The notes below the pieces were generated by a model that was not told the DNA's origin, made no database searches, and saw only the letters and a list, made by a program, of their open reading frames with translations. A program made the translations under genes and the position numbers. From NCBI GenBank assembly GCA_016718875.1, contig JADKBL010000002.1, positions 186,001 through 250,000 of the forward strand: a DNA stretch of 64,000 bases, in the 5' to 3' direction. This DNA is from Bacteroidota bacterium (GTDB taxonomy: Bacteria > Bacteroidota > Bacteroidia > Bacteroidales > VadinHA17). This document shows, piece after piece, positions 1 to 8,486 of this stretch (positions are counted from its first letter, which is position 1; every line of letters begins with the position of its first letter).

Positions 1-1892
1 TTTGACGGCATTAATTTTGCAAGAGTATATCGCGCAAGATTCCCGAATTCACTGAAATTGTGCTGACCGGTTATATCCGCATCAACAAAATCTGTTCGGA
101 GGCTTAATACTGGCTTATTGCCTGATAGATATGTCCGGATTGAAAAGTCATATAATTCGAGATTATTTCCATATCTCACCAGATTTGAGTTTAATAGTCT
201 TATTTCTCCGTCCAGGTTATCAATACTATTACCCCTGAAGTTTGATGTGAGAAGAAGGGTTACAGAGGAAGTTGTATCCTTTTTTTCCAGATTAAGATTA
301 TAAAGTTTTGCATTGGCTATATTAAGTGTGAAATCGAACTCAGGAAGCTTATTCTCAAAGCTGAAAAGACCAAGTACATCCATTTTAATGTTCCTGTCGG
401 AAACATTAATGCTGCCGTCCCATGTTTTTTCAGTGAATATCCCATTGAGGGCAATATTTCTATATGTATAATTCTCAATTATTAAGCTGTCGATATTTCC
501 TTTGAGGCTGGTAGTGAATTTTTTCATTGATACGGCATATCCATCAATATTTGCACGTATGCTCATATTCCCAAGAAGATCTTTCTTTCCGGTAATTTCG
601 CCAAGGTTTATATCTGTCCCGTTCATAAGTCCTTTTATCCTGTATCTCCTTTGGGCTTCTGGCCTGAGGGAAAGATCAGTTGTAATTGTGCCATTTTTGG
701 TTCTGAACTTGCCATAGGTTACAAAATCGGTTAAGAATCCGGTGAAACTGCCGTCAAATGTTATGTTACCGAGTTTGAAAAGCAATTCGGGCAATTCAAG
801 TTTCCTGTTACCTGGGAGAATGATTTTTTCAAGATCTTTTGCATTTGTTATAAACCTGTTAACACCCAGGTAAATAAATGAGTTATTTATATCCGGCAAT
901 CCTGAAAAATCAAATTCACAATCAAGCTGGGTATAGTCTTTAAAGGACATGTTGATATCTCTGCCACGAAGTTCAGATACAGTACCGGATATTCTGCCTG
1001 ATAGCCAGACAGACTCATTTATGCCCCTTGCCAGCGGCAGAAAGTAACCGACATCATATGTATTGATAAGAGATTTATCAAAGACTGCTTTTATATTGAC
1101 CTCCTCAATAAAATTACTGAAGGAACCAGTAGAATCACCTTTGAATGCCAACTCTTCAAGGTTTAAGATACTGCTGTCACCTGATAAAAAGGTTTTTGTA
1201 AAATTTATTTTTCCGTGCGAGATAGTAAGTGAACTGCTGAATTTATTAATCTTGAATCCTGAAGATTCAATTAAACTTAGATTATGTATATTTAAGGATG
1301 TTGAATCATTTTCAACCTTCAGCAGCTCAATAGTCCCGTTAATAGAATGTGCTTTAATGTTTTTCAGGTCAATATCACTTTTGCCGGGTTTAGCCCTTCT
1401 ATCAATCATTGAAAATCTTGCCTGATGAAAGTCAATAAGGTCAACTGATATTCTCCCTTTTTTCTTATTCTTTGATCCAGATGTACTTTTGAGTTTCTCT
1501 AGATACCAGTTAAGATTTAGCAGACCTGTTGTATCGGTTATTAGTGCGACAACCGGTTTAATAAGATAGATTTTACCAAATTTTACCGAGTTTTCCTTAA
1601 GATAATAATTACGTATTCCGGTGATTGCTTTTTCAGTATAGAGGAGAGTGTCATTATTCTGGTCTTTAATAAGCAATTCATTTATAGTAAGTTTGTTAAA
1701 AAACTTATATTCAATACTGCCTACCTGTACAGTTGACTTGAATTCCTTTGATATTTTTTCAGATACTTTATGGATTATGAAGGTCTGTACTTCCGGTATC
1801 TGCAATACCAGAAACAATGTTAATGACAGCAGGGCCAATACTACTGTAACAATAATAAAATATTTAAGAGCTTTTTTTATACTTTTGGCCAT
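1..1892 (-). CDS. TamB/AsmA-like translocation and assembly module protein (5' part, runs off the left edge)
   Basis: Reading leftward from an ATG at 1892, the frame stays open to base 1, giving about 630 residues with no stop. The product starts MAKSIKKALKYF, followed by one hydrophobic segment at about residues 11-30. This is the N-terminal signal anchor usual for AsmA/TamB proteins. The rest is rich in beta-strand repeats with segments such as KGLMNGTDINLG, typical of the long Bacteroidota TamB-like proteins (about 1400-1500 residues), so less than half is present. TamB family proteins span the periplasm and move lipids or outer-membrane proteins. It is divergent from tsaD with 61 bp between the start codons. 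Family assignment rests on topology, composition and context; I see no sharp motif. Confidence 0.8.
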   Translation of the reverse strand, partial: MAKSIKKALKYFIIVTVVLALLSLTLFLVLQIPEVQTFIIHKVSEKISKEFKSTVQVGSIEYKFFNKLTINELLIKDQNNDTLLYTEKAITGIRNYYLKENSVKFGKIYLIKPVVALITDTTGLLNLNWYLEKLKSTSGSKNKKKGRISVDLIDFHQARFSMIDRRAKPGKSDIDLKNIKAHSINGTIELLKVENDSTSLNIHNLSLIESSGFKINKFSSSLTISHGKINFTKTFLSGDSSILNLEELAFKGDSTGSFSNFIEEVNIKAVFDKSLINTYDVGYFLPLARGINESVWLSGRISGTVSELRGRDINMSFKDYTQLDCEFDFSGLPDINNSFIYLGVNRFITNAKDLEKIILPGNRKLELPELLFKLGNITFDGSFTGFLTDFVTYGKFRTKNGTITTDLSLRPEAQRRYRIKGLMNGTDINLGEITGKKDLLGNMSIRANIDGYAVSMKKFTTSLKGNIDSLIIENYTYRNIALNGIFTEKTWDGSINVSDRNIKMDVLGLFSFENKLPEFDFTLNIANAKLYNLNLEKKDTTSSVTLLLTSNFRGNSIDNLDGEIRLLNSNLVRYGNNLELYDFSIRTYLSGNKPVLSLRTDFVDADITGQHNFSEFGNLARYTLAKLMPS

Positions 1893-1953
1893 TGAACAGC
1901 AAAAATTTTCAGTTATCAAAATAACCTAAAATATACCGAAAAACAAAGCACAG

Positions 1954-2967
1954 ATGGCAGTTACGATACTGGCGATAGAATCTTCATGTGATGACACATC
2001 AGTGGCCATTATCAGGGATGGTTATGTTTTATCCAACCTTATAGCCAACCAGGATATCCACAAATCGTATGGCGGTGTTGTTCCTGAGCTGGCTTCCAGG
2101 GCACATCAGGCTAACATAGTTCCTGTTACGCAACAGGCTATGTTAAGGGCAGGTATTACGCCTGCTGAAGTTGATGCAGTTGCATTTACAAGAGGTCCTG
2201 GTTTACTGGGTTCCCTGCTTGTTGGAACCTCATTTGCAAAAGGATTCGCGATTACGCGGCAAATACCATTGATTGAAGTAAATCACCTTCAGGCACATGT
2301 AATGGCTCACTTTATTCTTGAAAAAGATAAGGAGGACAGAATCCCTTCCTTCCCATTTTTATGTCTGTTAGTATCTGGTGGTCATACAAGAATAATTATT
2401 ATGAAGAGCCATTTTGAAATGGAGGTGATTGGCAATACCATTGATGATGCTGCAGGGGAAGCTTTTGATAAATGTGGCAAAGTGATGGGGTTTCCATATC
2501 CGGCTGGCCCTTTGATTGATAGACTTGCAGCAGAAGGTAACAGCCAAGCTTTTACTTTTGCAAAACCGGTAATAAAGGGACTTGATTTCAGCTTTAGCGG
2601 ACTCAAAACAAGTTTTCTCTATTTTCTGCGTGACCGGATAAAGGAGGATCCTGATTTTGTTGAAAAGAACAAAGCTGATATCTGCGCCTCTCTGCAAAGT
2701 ACTATTATAAATATCCTGATGAGCAAAACTATAAAAGCGTCACACGAAACGGGAATTACTGAAATAGGAATTGCAGGCGGTGTATCAGCCAATTCGGGCT
2801 TAAGGAAAGAAATGACTGAGGAGGCAGGGCGAAGAAACTGGAACCTGTTTATTCCTGAATTCAGATATACAACTGATAATGCTGCCATGATTGGGATTAC
2901 AGGTTATTACAAATATCTGAGAGGAGAATTCACGGGACATGAGGTTACTCCGCTTGCAAGGTATTGA
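1954..2967 (+). CDS. tsaD: tRNA N6-adenosine threonylcarbamoyltransferase TsaD
   Basis: 337 residues, the normal length of the Kae1/TsaD family. TsaD transfers the threonylcarbamoyl group to A37 of tRNAs that read ANN codons, working in the cytoplasm with TsaB and TsaE. The N-terminal ASKHA-fold motif ESSCDDTSVAI is at about residues 8-18. The metal ligands fit His111 and His115 in NHLQAH and Asp308 in TTDNAA. LLVSGGHT and the glycine-rich IGIAGGVSANSGLR segment are also present. The start is the ATG at 1954; no earlier in-frame ATG gives a better family fit. It stands alone on this strand and is divergent from the tamB-like gene. Confidence 0.97.
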   Translation: MAVTILAIESSCDDTSVAIIRDGYVLSNLIANQDIHKSYGGVVPELASRAHQANIVPVTQQAMLRAGITPAEVDAVAFTRGPGLLGSLLVGTSFAKGFAITRQIPLIEVNHLQAHVMAHFILEKDKEDRIPSFPFLCLLVSGGHTRIIIMKSHFEMEVIGNTIDDAAGEAFDKCGKVMGFPYPAGPLIDRLAAEGNSQAFTFAKPVIKGLDFSFSGLKTSFLYFLRDRIKEDPDFVEKNKADICASLQSTIINILMSKTIKASHETGITEIGIAGGVSANSGLRKEMTEEAGRRNWNLFIPEFRYTTDNAAMIGITGYYKYLRGEFTGHEVTPLARY

Positions 2968-3058
2968 TTGTACTTTGACGGTTTTCACCTTATCTGATAG
3001 CGATTATTTGCATATATATTAGTATATTTATTCTGATTTTAGCAGCAAAAGTTTTCGG

Positions 3059-3432
3059 ATGCAGGAGTTGAAAATTTCACCAACAAAGAATACACCGGAA
3101 ATTATGTTAACACCTGAAGGAGTTATCAGAGTCCGGGGGCGTTCCATTCATGAGAACGTAATAGAATTCTTTGCCCCTGTTGAAGACTGGATTACCCAAT
3201 ATATAATTTGTCCTGCAAATGTGACATGTGTTGATATGAATCTTGAATACTGTAATAGCGCAAGTGCCAAAGTATTAATTCATATGTTGCAAAAAATAAC
3301 ATATGTGACTCTGAAGAATAAGAAGTTCGTCTTTAACTGGTATTATGAAGAAGGTGATGATGATATACTTGAAAGGGAGAGTACTTCGCTGCTATTCTTG
3401 ATGTCCCTTTTAATTTTATAAAGATAAATTGA
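3059..3432 (+). CDS. SiaC-like DUF1987 protein, 3' end frameshifted as read
   Basis: The N-terminal 100 residues match the SiaC/DUF1987 family: TPEGVIRVRGRS, a central LEYCNSASAKVL segment and the acidic FNWYYEEGDDDILE. Family members are small phosphoprotein partners of SiaA phosphatase and SiaB kinase switches, acting on diguanylate cyclase signalling in Pseudomonas. As read, the frame stops at 3421 after an unnatural tail, SLLFLMSLLIL. Adding one G to the GGG run at 3375-3377 restores the family tail, ERGEYFAAILDVPFNFIKIN, ending at 3432 (124 residues). No siaA, siaB or siaD neighbour lies in the window, so the partner is unknown. Confidence 0.82.
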
Positions 3433-3436
3433 TTAT

Positions 3437-4357
3437 TCAATGAGCCAGGATCTGACTTTTTTCACGTCCAGATCCGGTTATCCAGATTTTATTCCTGTAA
3501 ACATCCACTCTGGCAAAGCTATTCTGTTTTTCAGTCTCTACCATTCCCCTGAAAGTGACAAAATGGGTTGAATTTGTATTGCCATAGTTGCCTGCATGGT
3601 TATGGCCGTTTAACCATGCAACAGTATTATGATATTTTTCAAGAATCTGAAGTACTTCTTTGTAATTAAGTAAGTTATGGACATTTTCTGGAAAAACCGG
3701 GAAGTGACATATTATAAACGCCTTTTCTTTTTTGAGAGCTGCATTTTTCAATTGTCCATCAAGCCAGGCAAGTTGCTTCATGCTTAAACCACCATTCCAT
3801 TCAACAGCATTAAGTTCCTTTTTTTTCTTCATAGTATCTAGAAGAGCCTCAGCATCACTTATCTTAGCTTTGTTATTGGTACTGTAGACACTGATCTCAT
3901 TTCCATTAAGGAAGATAAACCTGAAACTGTTATATGAAAATGAGTAATAGCCAGGTTTTTTTATGTATTCAGCAGGTAATCTCCTTTTATGTCCCATGTC
4001 AGCGGAATAATCATGATTTCCAGGTACATTATAAAACTTTAGTCCTGATGAATCCATAATTTTAAGAAGGGGATCATAAGATTTTATATCTCTGTCTATC
4101 AGATCACCGAGTGTAATTACAAAATCAACTGAATCTTTTCTGAATGAAGATAAGGCTTCTCTGAGCTTAGTTATTGAAGACCTGTAATAACGGGTTCCTG
4201 CAGGGTCGGCATCAGCATATTGTACATCAGCAATGATTCCGAATGAGAAAACCGGTTTCTGGTTCTGACCTGAATCAGCTGGCTCTTCAGAACCTCTACC
4301 GGCAGGGATATTCAATAAGGATAATATCATAATAGTAAATACTGCAAGACTTTTCAT
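3437..4357 (-). CDS. Exported calcineurin-like metallophosphoesterase, ADPRibase-Mn-like
   Basis: 306 residues with an N-terminal signal peptide (hydrophobic residues 4-18). Dimetal motifs appear in order: DVQYAD, GDLIDRD, GNHDYS, a late ICHFP and the C-terminal GHNHAG. The first motif has D-x-Q in place of D-x-H, as in the Mn-dependent ADP-ribose/CDP-alcohol diphosphatase group. The probable reaction is hydrolysis of a nucleotide diphosphate or other phosphodiester in the periplasm; the exact substrate cannot be read from sequence. Its 3' end is 5 bp from the restored stop of the convergent SiaC-like gene. The J-domain gene lies upstream on the same strand, 25 bp away. Confidence 0.85.
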   Translation of the reverse strand: MKSLAVFTIMILSLLNIPAGRGSEEPADSGQNQKPVFSFGIIADVQYADADPAGTRYYRSSITKLREALSSFRKDSVDFVITLGDLIDRDIKSYDPLLKIMDSSGLKFYNVPGNHDYSADMGHKRRLPAEYIKKPGYYSFSYNSFRFIFLNGNEISVYSTNNKAKISDAEALLDTMKKKKELNAVEWNGGLSMKQLAWLDGQLKNAALKKEKAFIICHFPVFPENVHNLLNYKEVLQILEKYHNTVAWLNGHNHAGNYGNTNSTHFVTFRGMVETEKQNSFARVDVYRNKIWITGSGREKSQILAH

Positions 4358-4382
4358 CTAACCGTTGATTAAGGTTCTAAAA

Positions 4383-4937
4383 TTATTTCCTTTTTCCTTT
4401 TCTGGCTGCAATATAGTTTTTAAGATATGCAATTGAAACAAATAAGAATAATGTACCTAAAAGCAATAGCATAATGAATGCAAAAAAAGACGGTTTCTCA
4501 AGCCCGGGTAGAGGGTGATGAAGCCTGTAGAAGTATCCGATAATTGTGTATACAATGACCATTACTGAAATTATAAAACCATAAATAATTGCAGTACCGT
4601 CAAAGATTCTTGTTGTTCTGTAATAATTACTGTTTTTGAAAGTTGAATAAGGTTTTCTGGCATAAGCATGTGCCCTTTTTCGGGAACGATGCTGCCTGTA
4701 CTTTCTCCAATCTTCCATTGCCTGATTATAGGCCTCCTGGTCAGATATTATCTTCTCATGATAGGAAATGAGGAAATCATACGCTTCAGTAATCGCTATA
4801 AAGAGATCTTTAGCATCGGGAGCATCGTTAATATCAGGATGATACTGACGGGCCTTACTCCTGTAAGCTTTCTTGATATCTTCAACTGATGCGTCAGATG
4901 ATAATCCAAGTACCTGATAATAATCAGTCAATGTCAT
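4383..4937 (-). CDS. Membrane-anchored J-domain (DnaJ-like) protein
   Basis: A J-domain occupies about residues 4-62 and carries the HPD tripeptide (YHPDIND) needed to stimulate Hsp70 ATPase. A basic stretch follows (RKYRQHRSRKRAHAY), then two membrane segments near the C terminus: an IIYGFIISVMVIVYTIIGYF-type helix and an FFAFIMLLLLGTLFLF-type helix. It lacks the Gly/Phe, zinc-finger and substrate-binding domains of DnaJ, so it is a class III co-chaperone that would bring DnaK to the inner membrane. An ATG 30 bp further out (4967) is possible. I chose 4937 because AGGAAATT precedes it and the J-domain begins immediately. Confidence 0.85.
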   Translation of the reverse strand: MTLTDYYQVLGLSSDASVEDIKKAYRSKARQYHPDINDAPDAKDLFIAITEAYDFLISYHEKIISDQEAYNQAMEDWRKYRQHRSRKRAHAYARKPYSTFKNSNYYRTTRIFDGTAIIYGFIISVMVIVYTIIGYFYRLHHPLPGLEKPSFFAFIMLLLLGTLFLFVSIAYLKNYIAARKGKRK

Positions 4938-5027
4938 AATTTCCTGAAATGGGGAAACATAATACAATTAACGAATTATTTCCGAGTTTCCCTCTACCGG
5001 CAGCTGACTATTTAAATCTGATCAGGT

Positions 5028-5897
5028 TTAAAGTGTTTTAAGGAATTCTGCACTATCTTTAAAAGTGTCAGGACTCATCTCAACAAAGATATTTTTAACA
5101 CCTCCTGTTTTCAGAGATGCAAAAAATTCTTTCCAGTCAACAACACCCTGTCCCAGAATAGCTTCTTTACCTGTTTTATCCGACCAGTCGGCCAGATGTG
5201 CTGATATAAACCTGCCGGGATATTTTTTAAAATAATCTGCTGCTTTATAACCAATGCTGATAACTGCTACCTGGAACTGCAGTTTTACATATTCAGGATC
5301 AAACACCTTCAGAAGCTCTTCATATATAAGAGTATCACCTATCTTCGCAAATTCCATATGGTGGTTGTGAAATCCCATGGGGATACCTGCTTTTTTCGAT
5401 TTTTCACCTATTTTGTTCAATTCATCAGCTGCCTTTTTCCAGTCATCGATTGTGGCATCTTTTGGCATCCAGAAGCTTGAAAGGATCATCTGTTTCTGAC
5501 CAGATTCAAGAGCAAAATCGATACGTTCCTGTAGGTTTGTCCTCAGTTCTCCCATTCCATAATGTGAACTTTCACAAATAAGTCCGGCATCAGTTACGAT
5601 CTTTTTCATCTCCCCGGGTTTCATCTTCATCAGAGGGCCGAAGCCTGATGACTCATACCCGGGAGGAGAGCACATTTCCATGTTTCTGTATCCCAGGTCA
5701 TACATCATTTTTAATGTTCCGGGGAAATCTGCTATCAGCTTATCCTTTATTGTCCATACCTGGAAGCCAATAGGTAAAGTAACTGTTTTGGCAAAAAGAT
5801 CCGTTTCGAGGCTACCGGGTAAACGGGATGCAATAAGTGCAGCACCCAGTCCTGCTGTGCTCTTGCCTAAGAACTCTCTTCTGGTAAAGTTTTTCAT
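5028..5897 (-). CDS. Tat-exported sugar phosphate isomerase/epimerase-like protein (TIM barrel)
   Basis: 289 residues. The N terminus, MKNFTRREFLGKSTAGLGAA, is a twin-arginine leader (TRREFLGK), so the protein is likely exported folded. The remainder fits the AP-endonuclease-2/xylose-isomerase-like TIM barrel: GFHNHHMEF contributes metal-binding histidines, ISAHLADWS a further one, and VDWKEFFASL and IFVEMSP lie on late strands. Such proteins isomerise or epimerise keto-sugars or inositols, often in Bacteroidota sugar utilisation clusters. The substrate is unknown. The Reg_prop propeller gene lies upstream on the same strand, 43 bp away. Confidence 0.82.
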   Translation of the reverse strand: MKNFTRREFLGKSTAGLGAALIASRLPGSLETDLFAKTVTLPIGFQVWTIKDKLIADFPGTLKMMYDLGYRNMEMCSPPGYESSGFGPLMKMKPGEMKKIVTDAGLICESSHYGMGELRTNLQERIDFALESGQKQMILSSFWMPKDATIDDWKKAADELNKIGEKSKKAGIPMGFHNHHMEFAKIGDTLIYEELLKVFDPEYVKLQFQVAVISIGYKAADYFKKYPGRFISAHLADWSDKTGKEAILGQGVVDWKEFFASLKTGGVKNIFVEMSPDTFKDSAEFLKTL

Positions 5898-5940
5898 TTT
5901 GAAGTAATCTTAAAGGGTTAAGGTAATTATAGAGTCTGAC

Positions 5941-6960
5941 TTATTTGTACGAAGTGAAAGATCCGTTGAAAAAACTGTTTACCCCATTATCTGTTCCAAT
6001 CCATACAACTCCTTTGCTGTCAGTTACAATGCATAGTACGTTGTTGCTGTTAAGTCCTTTTTCAGTGGTGTAATTGGTAAAAGTTTTTCCGTCAAAAACA
6101 GATATTCCACCCTGTGTTCCGAACCAGAGGCTTCCTTTTTGATCTGCCGCTATAGCCTGAACGTAATCATTAACAAGACCTTCTTCCTTAGTATATACCA
6201 CCCAGTTTTCAAGTGTATTGGTACCTGCATGACTTGCTACTCCCATATCTGTTCCAAACCATTTGGTGCCATTTTTTTCAACAAACACACTGAATACATT
6301 GTCGGATGGCAGAATTATCGGGCCCCACTGTGCATATACAGAAGCTCCGGATATTCCATCAACATCGTTCTTAAATACCCTGGCGATACCTGCACCTTTT
6401 GTACCCACATAAAGCGAATCACCGGCAGGATTTGTTGCCATTGATGTTATAGGGTATTCCTCAAAAATGACTGAAGGGTACAGATCATCATAAGATATGT
6501 CAAGCCATTTGGTTCCGGAATATGCAGCTATCCCTTTTGAGGTTCCGACCCATTTAATATTGCTTTTTCCTACAACTATCTTATAAACACTGTTACTTAA
6601 TATAGTTGCGTTATCGGTGGTGTAGGAAGTTGATGCAGATCCTGCGTCAACTGGTGATTTCAGGGAAGTAATTCCGCTGCCTGTTGCTATCCAGAAGCCT
6701 GTTCCTTCAAGACTTACATCAAAGGCAATATCTTTTAAATCTTTACCCTGTAAATTGCCATCATGCAGTGTCCATTTCTGGCCATTGAAGCTTACGATCC
6801 CAAGCTCAGTAAGGAACCATATATTATTATTATTATCAACAGTTGCCGAGTAGTACTTCTTTGCAGGGATACCTGTATCATTTGCATTCACATAAGAAAC
6901 AGTAAATCCAAATAAAAGGAAGCTGATCAATACTCTTTTTATTATATCCATATTTTTCAT
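5941..6960 (-). CDS. Secreted two-component-regulator-propeller (Reg_prop) repeat protein
   Basis: About 339 residues starting MKNMDIIKRVLISFLLFGF, a Sec signal peptide ending near VNA. The body is made of repeated W-(F/I)-G-T-x-x-G units (for example VWIGTDNGVNSF, LWFGTQGGISVF, KWFGTDMGVAS), which are Reg_prop blades of a beta propeller. In Bacteroidota hybrid two-component systems these blades form the periplasmic glycan sensor, but here no Y_Y_Y domain, membrane segment or histidine kinase follows. It is therefore a stand-alone secreted propeller. An ATG at 7002 would add 14 residues before the signal peptide, so 6960 is preferred. Confidence 0.8.
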   Translation of the reverse strand: MKNMDIIKRVLISFLLFGFTVSYVNANDTGIPAKKYYSATVDNNNNIWFLTELGIVSFNGQKWTLHDGNLQGKDLKDIAFDVSLEGTGFWIATGSGITSLKSPVDAGSASTSYTTDNATILSNSVYKIVVGKSNIKWVGTSKGIAAYSGTKWLDISYDDLYPSVIFEEYPITSMATNPAGDSLYVGTKGAGIARVFKNDVDGISGASVYAQWGPIILPSDNVFSVFVEKNGTKWFGTDMGVASHAGTNTLENWVVYTKEEGLVNDYVQAIAADQKGSLWFGTQGGISVFDGKTFTNYTTEKGLNSNNVLCIVTDSKGVVWIGTDNGVNSFFNGSFTSYK

Positions 6961-7159
6961 GTTACAGTAATAAAATTTATTAGTAAAAATATAAAAAGTC
7001 ATTGGTTTTAGATTCCAATTTATATGATAATATCAAAGATTGTGCAATATTTAACAATAATTATGATATGAGGGTTTACAAAATTCTTAAATTTACCATC
7101 ATATGCCTAACTTCCAACTCTAAAATAAAACATTATAATTTTTCAAAAACATTATAGTT

Positions 7160-8450
7160 ATGGTAAAAAGTGGAATTCATAGCCTTCGGTTTTTATTGAT
7201 TTGCACCTCTGTCCTGGTGCTTTTATTTTTTAAAGGTTCGGTTGCAACCGTGGAAGGGCAGACAATTGATATACTACTGAAAGGTGGCCATGTTATTGAT
7301 CCAAAGAATAGTATAGATGACAGGATGGACATAGCAATAGCTGATGGTAAGATAGCACAGGTTGCAAAAGAGATACCTGTTAAGAACGCAAAACGTGTTG
7401 TGGATGTAACCGGTTTATATGTAACACCAGGTCTTATTGACATGCATGTGCATGCCTTCCATGGAACAGATCCTGCGTCATATATTGCTGATGGCTGGGA
7501 TGCGCTGCCTCCTGACGGTTTTACTTTCAGAGCTGGTGTGACTACCGTGGTCGATGCAGGCTCGGCCGGATGGCGTAATTTCAGAACATTCAAAAAAGCA
7601 GACTATTGACAGATCACAAACCAGGATACTGGCATTTCTTAATATAGTAGGAGTGGGGATGCTCGGAAGATTTGAGGAACAGAACATTGATGACATGAAT
7701 CCTGAAATGGCTGCCTATATGGTTACCAGATTATTTCCCGACATACTTGTAGGGATTAAGTCCGCGCATTACTGGGGACCGGATTTTACACAGGTTGATC
7801 AGGCAGTTAAGGCAGGAACCATTGCAAATGTTCCTGTTATGGTTGATCTGGGTGAGCATCATCCACCTTTATCGATTGAAGAACTCTTTATGAAGCATCT
7901 TCGTCCGGGAGATATCTGGACGCATACTTATGCAAATGCTCCAAAAGACAGGGAAGTTCCCGTTGATGAAAACGGAAAAGTGAAACCATTCATCTTCGAG
8001 GCTCAGAAGCGTGGAATTATTTTTGACGTCGGACACGGCGGCGGTGCATTTCATTTCGCACAGGCTGTTCCATCAATACAGCAGGGGTTCATTGCAGATG
8101 TAATCAGTTCAGATCTTCATACCGGAAGTATGAATGGAGGTATGAAGGATATGACTAATCTGATTTCAAAGTTTATGGCAATGGGTTTATCTGTTCAGGA
8201 TGTAATCCTTCGTTCTACCTGGAATCCTGCAAAAGTCATTAAACGGCCGGAACTTGGAAACCTAAGTGTTGGTTCTGTTGCGGATGTGGCAGTTTTCAGC
8301 CTGCAGAAAGGTGATTTCGGTTATACTGATGTCAGGGCAAAAAAACTTAAAGGCACTCAGAGGCTTGTAGCAGAACTTACAATCCGCGCAGGAAGAGTTG
8401 TCTGGGATCTTAATGGTGTTGCTTCACAGAACTGGGATGCAAAACCCTGA
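7160..8450 (+). pseudogene. Amidohydrolase/deacetylase (Atu3266/EF_0837-like), copy 1, frameshifted as read
   Basis: Two overlapping frames (7160-7609 and 7554-8450) join into one 429-residue enzyme if one A is removed from the A6 run at 7592-7597. The joined text reads FRTFKKQTIDRSQTRILAF, as in the paralogues. It has a Sec signal peptide (hydrophobic residues 9-25), then a cyclic amidohydrolase fold: metal motif DMHVHAF, lysine-containing VGIKSAHYWGPD, DIWTHTYAN, VGHGGGAF and SSDLHTGSMNGGM. Family relatives hydrolyse N-acyl amino or hydroxy acids and sit beside SelA-like PLP enzymes, as here. It is the first gene of a four-gene operon. Frame loss is more likely a read error than decay, because both halves are well conserved. 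Confidence 0.85.
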
Positions 8451-8486
8451 TCAAAATTTGTGTTAAATTATTAACAATAATATGTT

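Noticed and set aside
2619..2888. Antisense open frames within tsaD
   Set aside because: They overlap a highly conserved gene and match no family.
7478..7696. Minus-strand open frames across the amidohydrolase break
   Set aside because: They are shadows of the amidohydrolase; the same-strand evidence of one joined enzyme is stronger.
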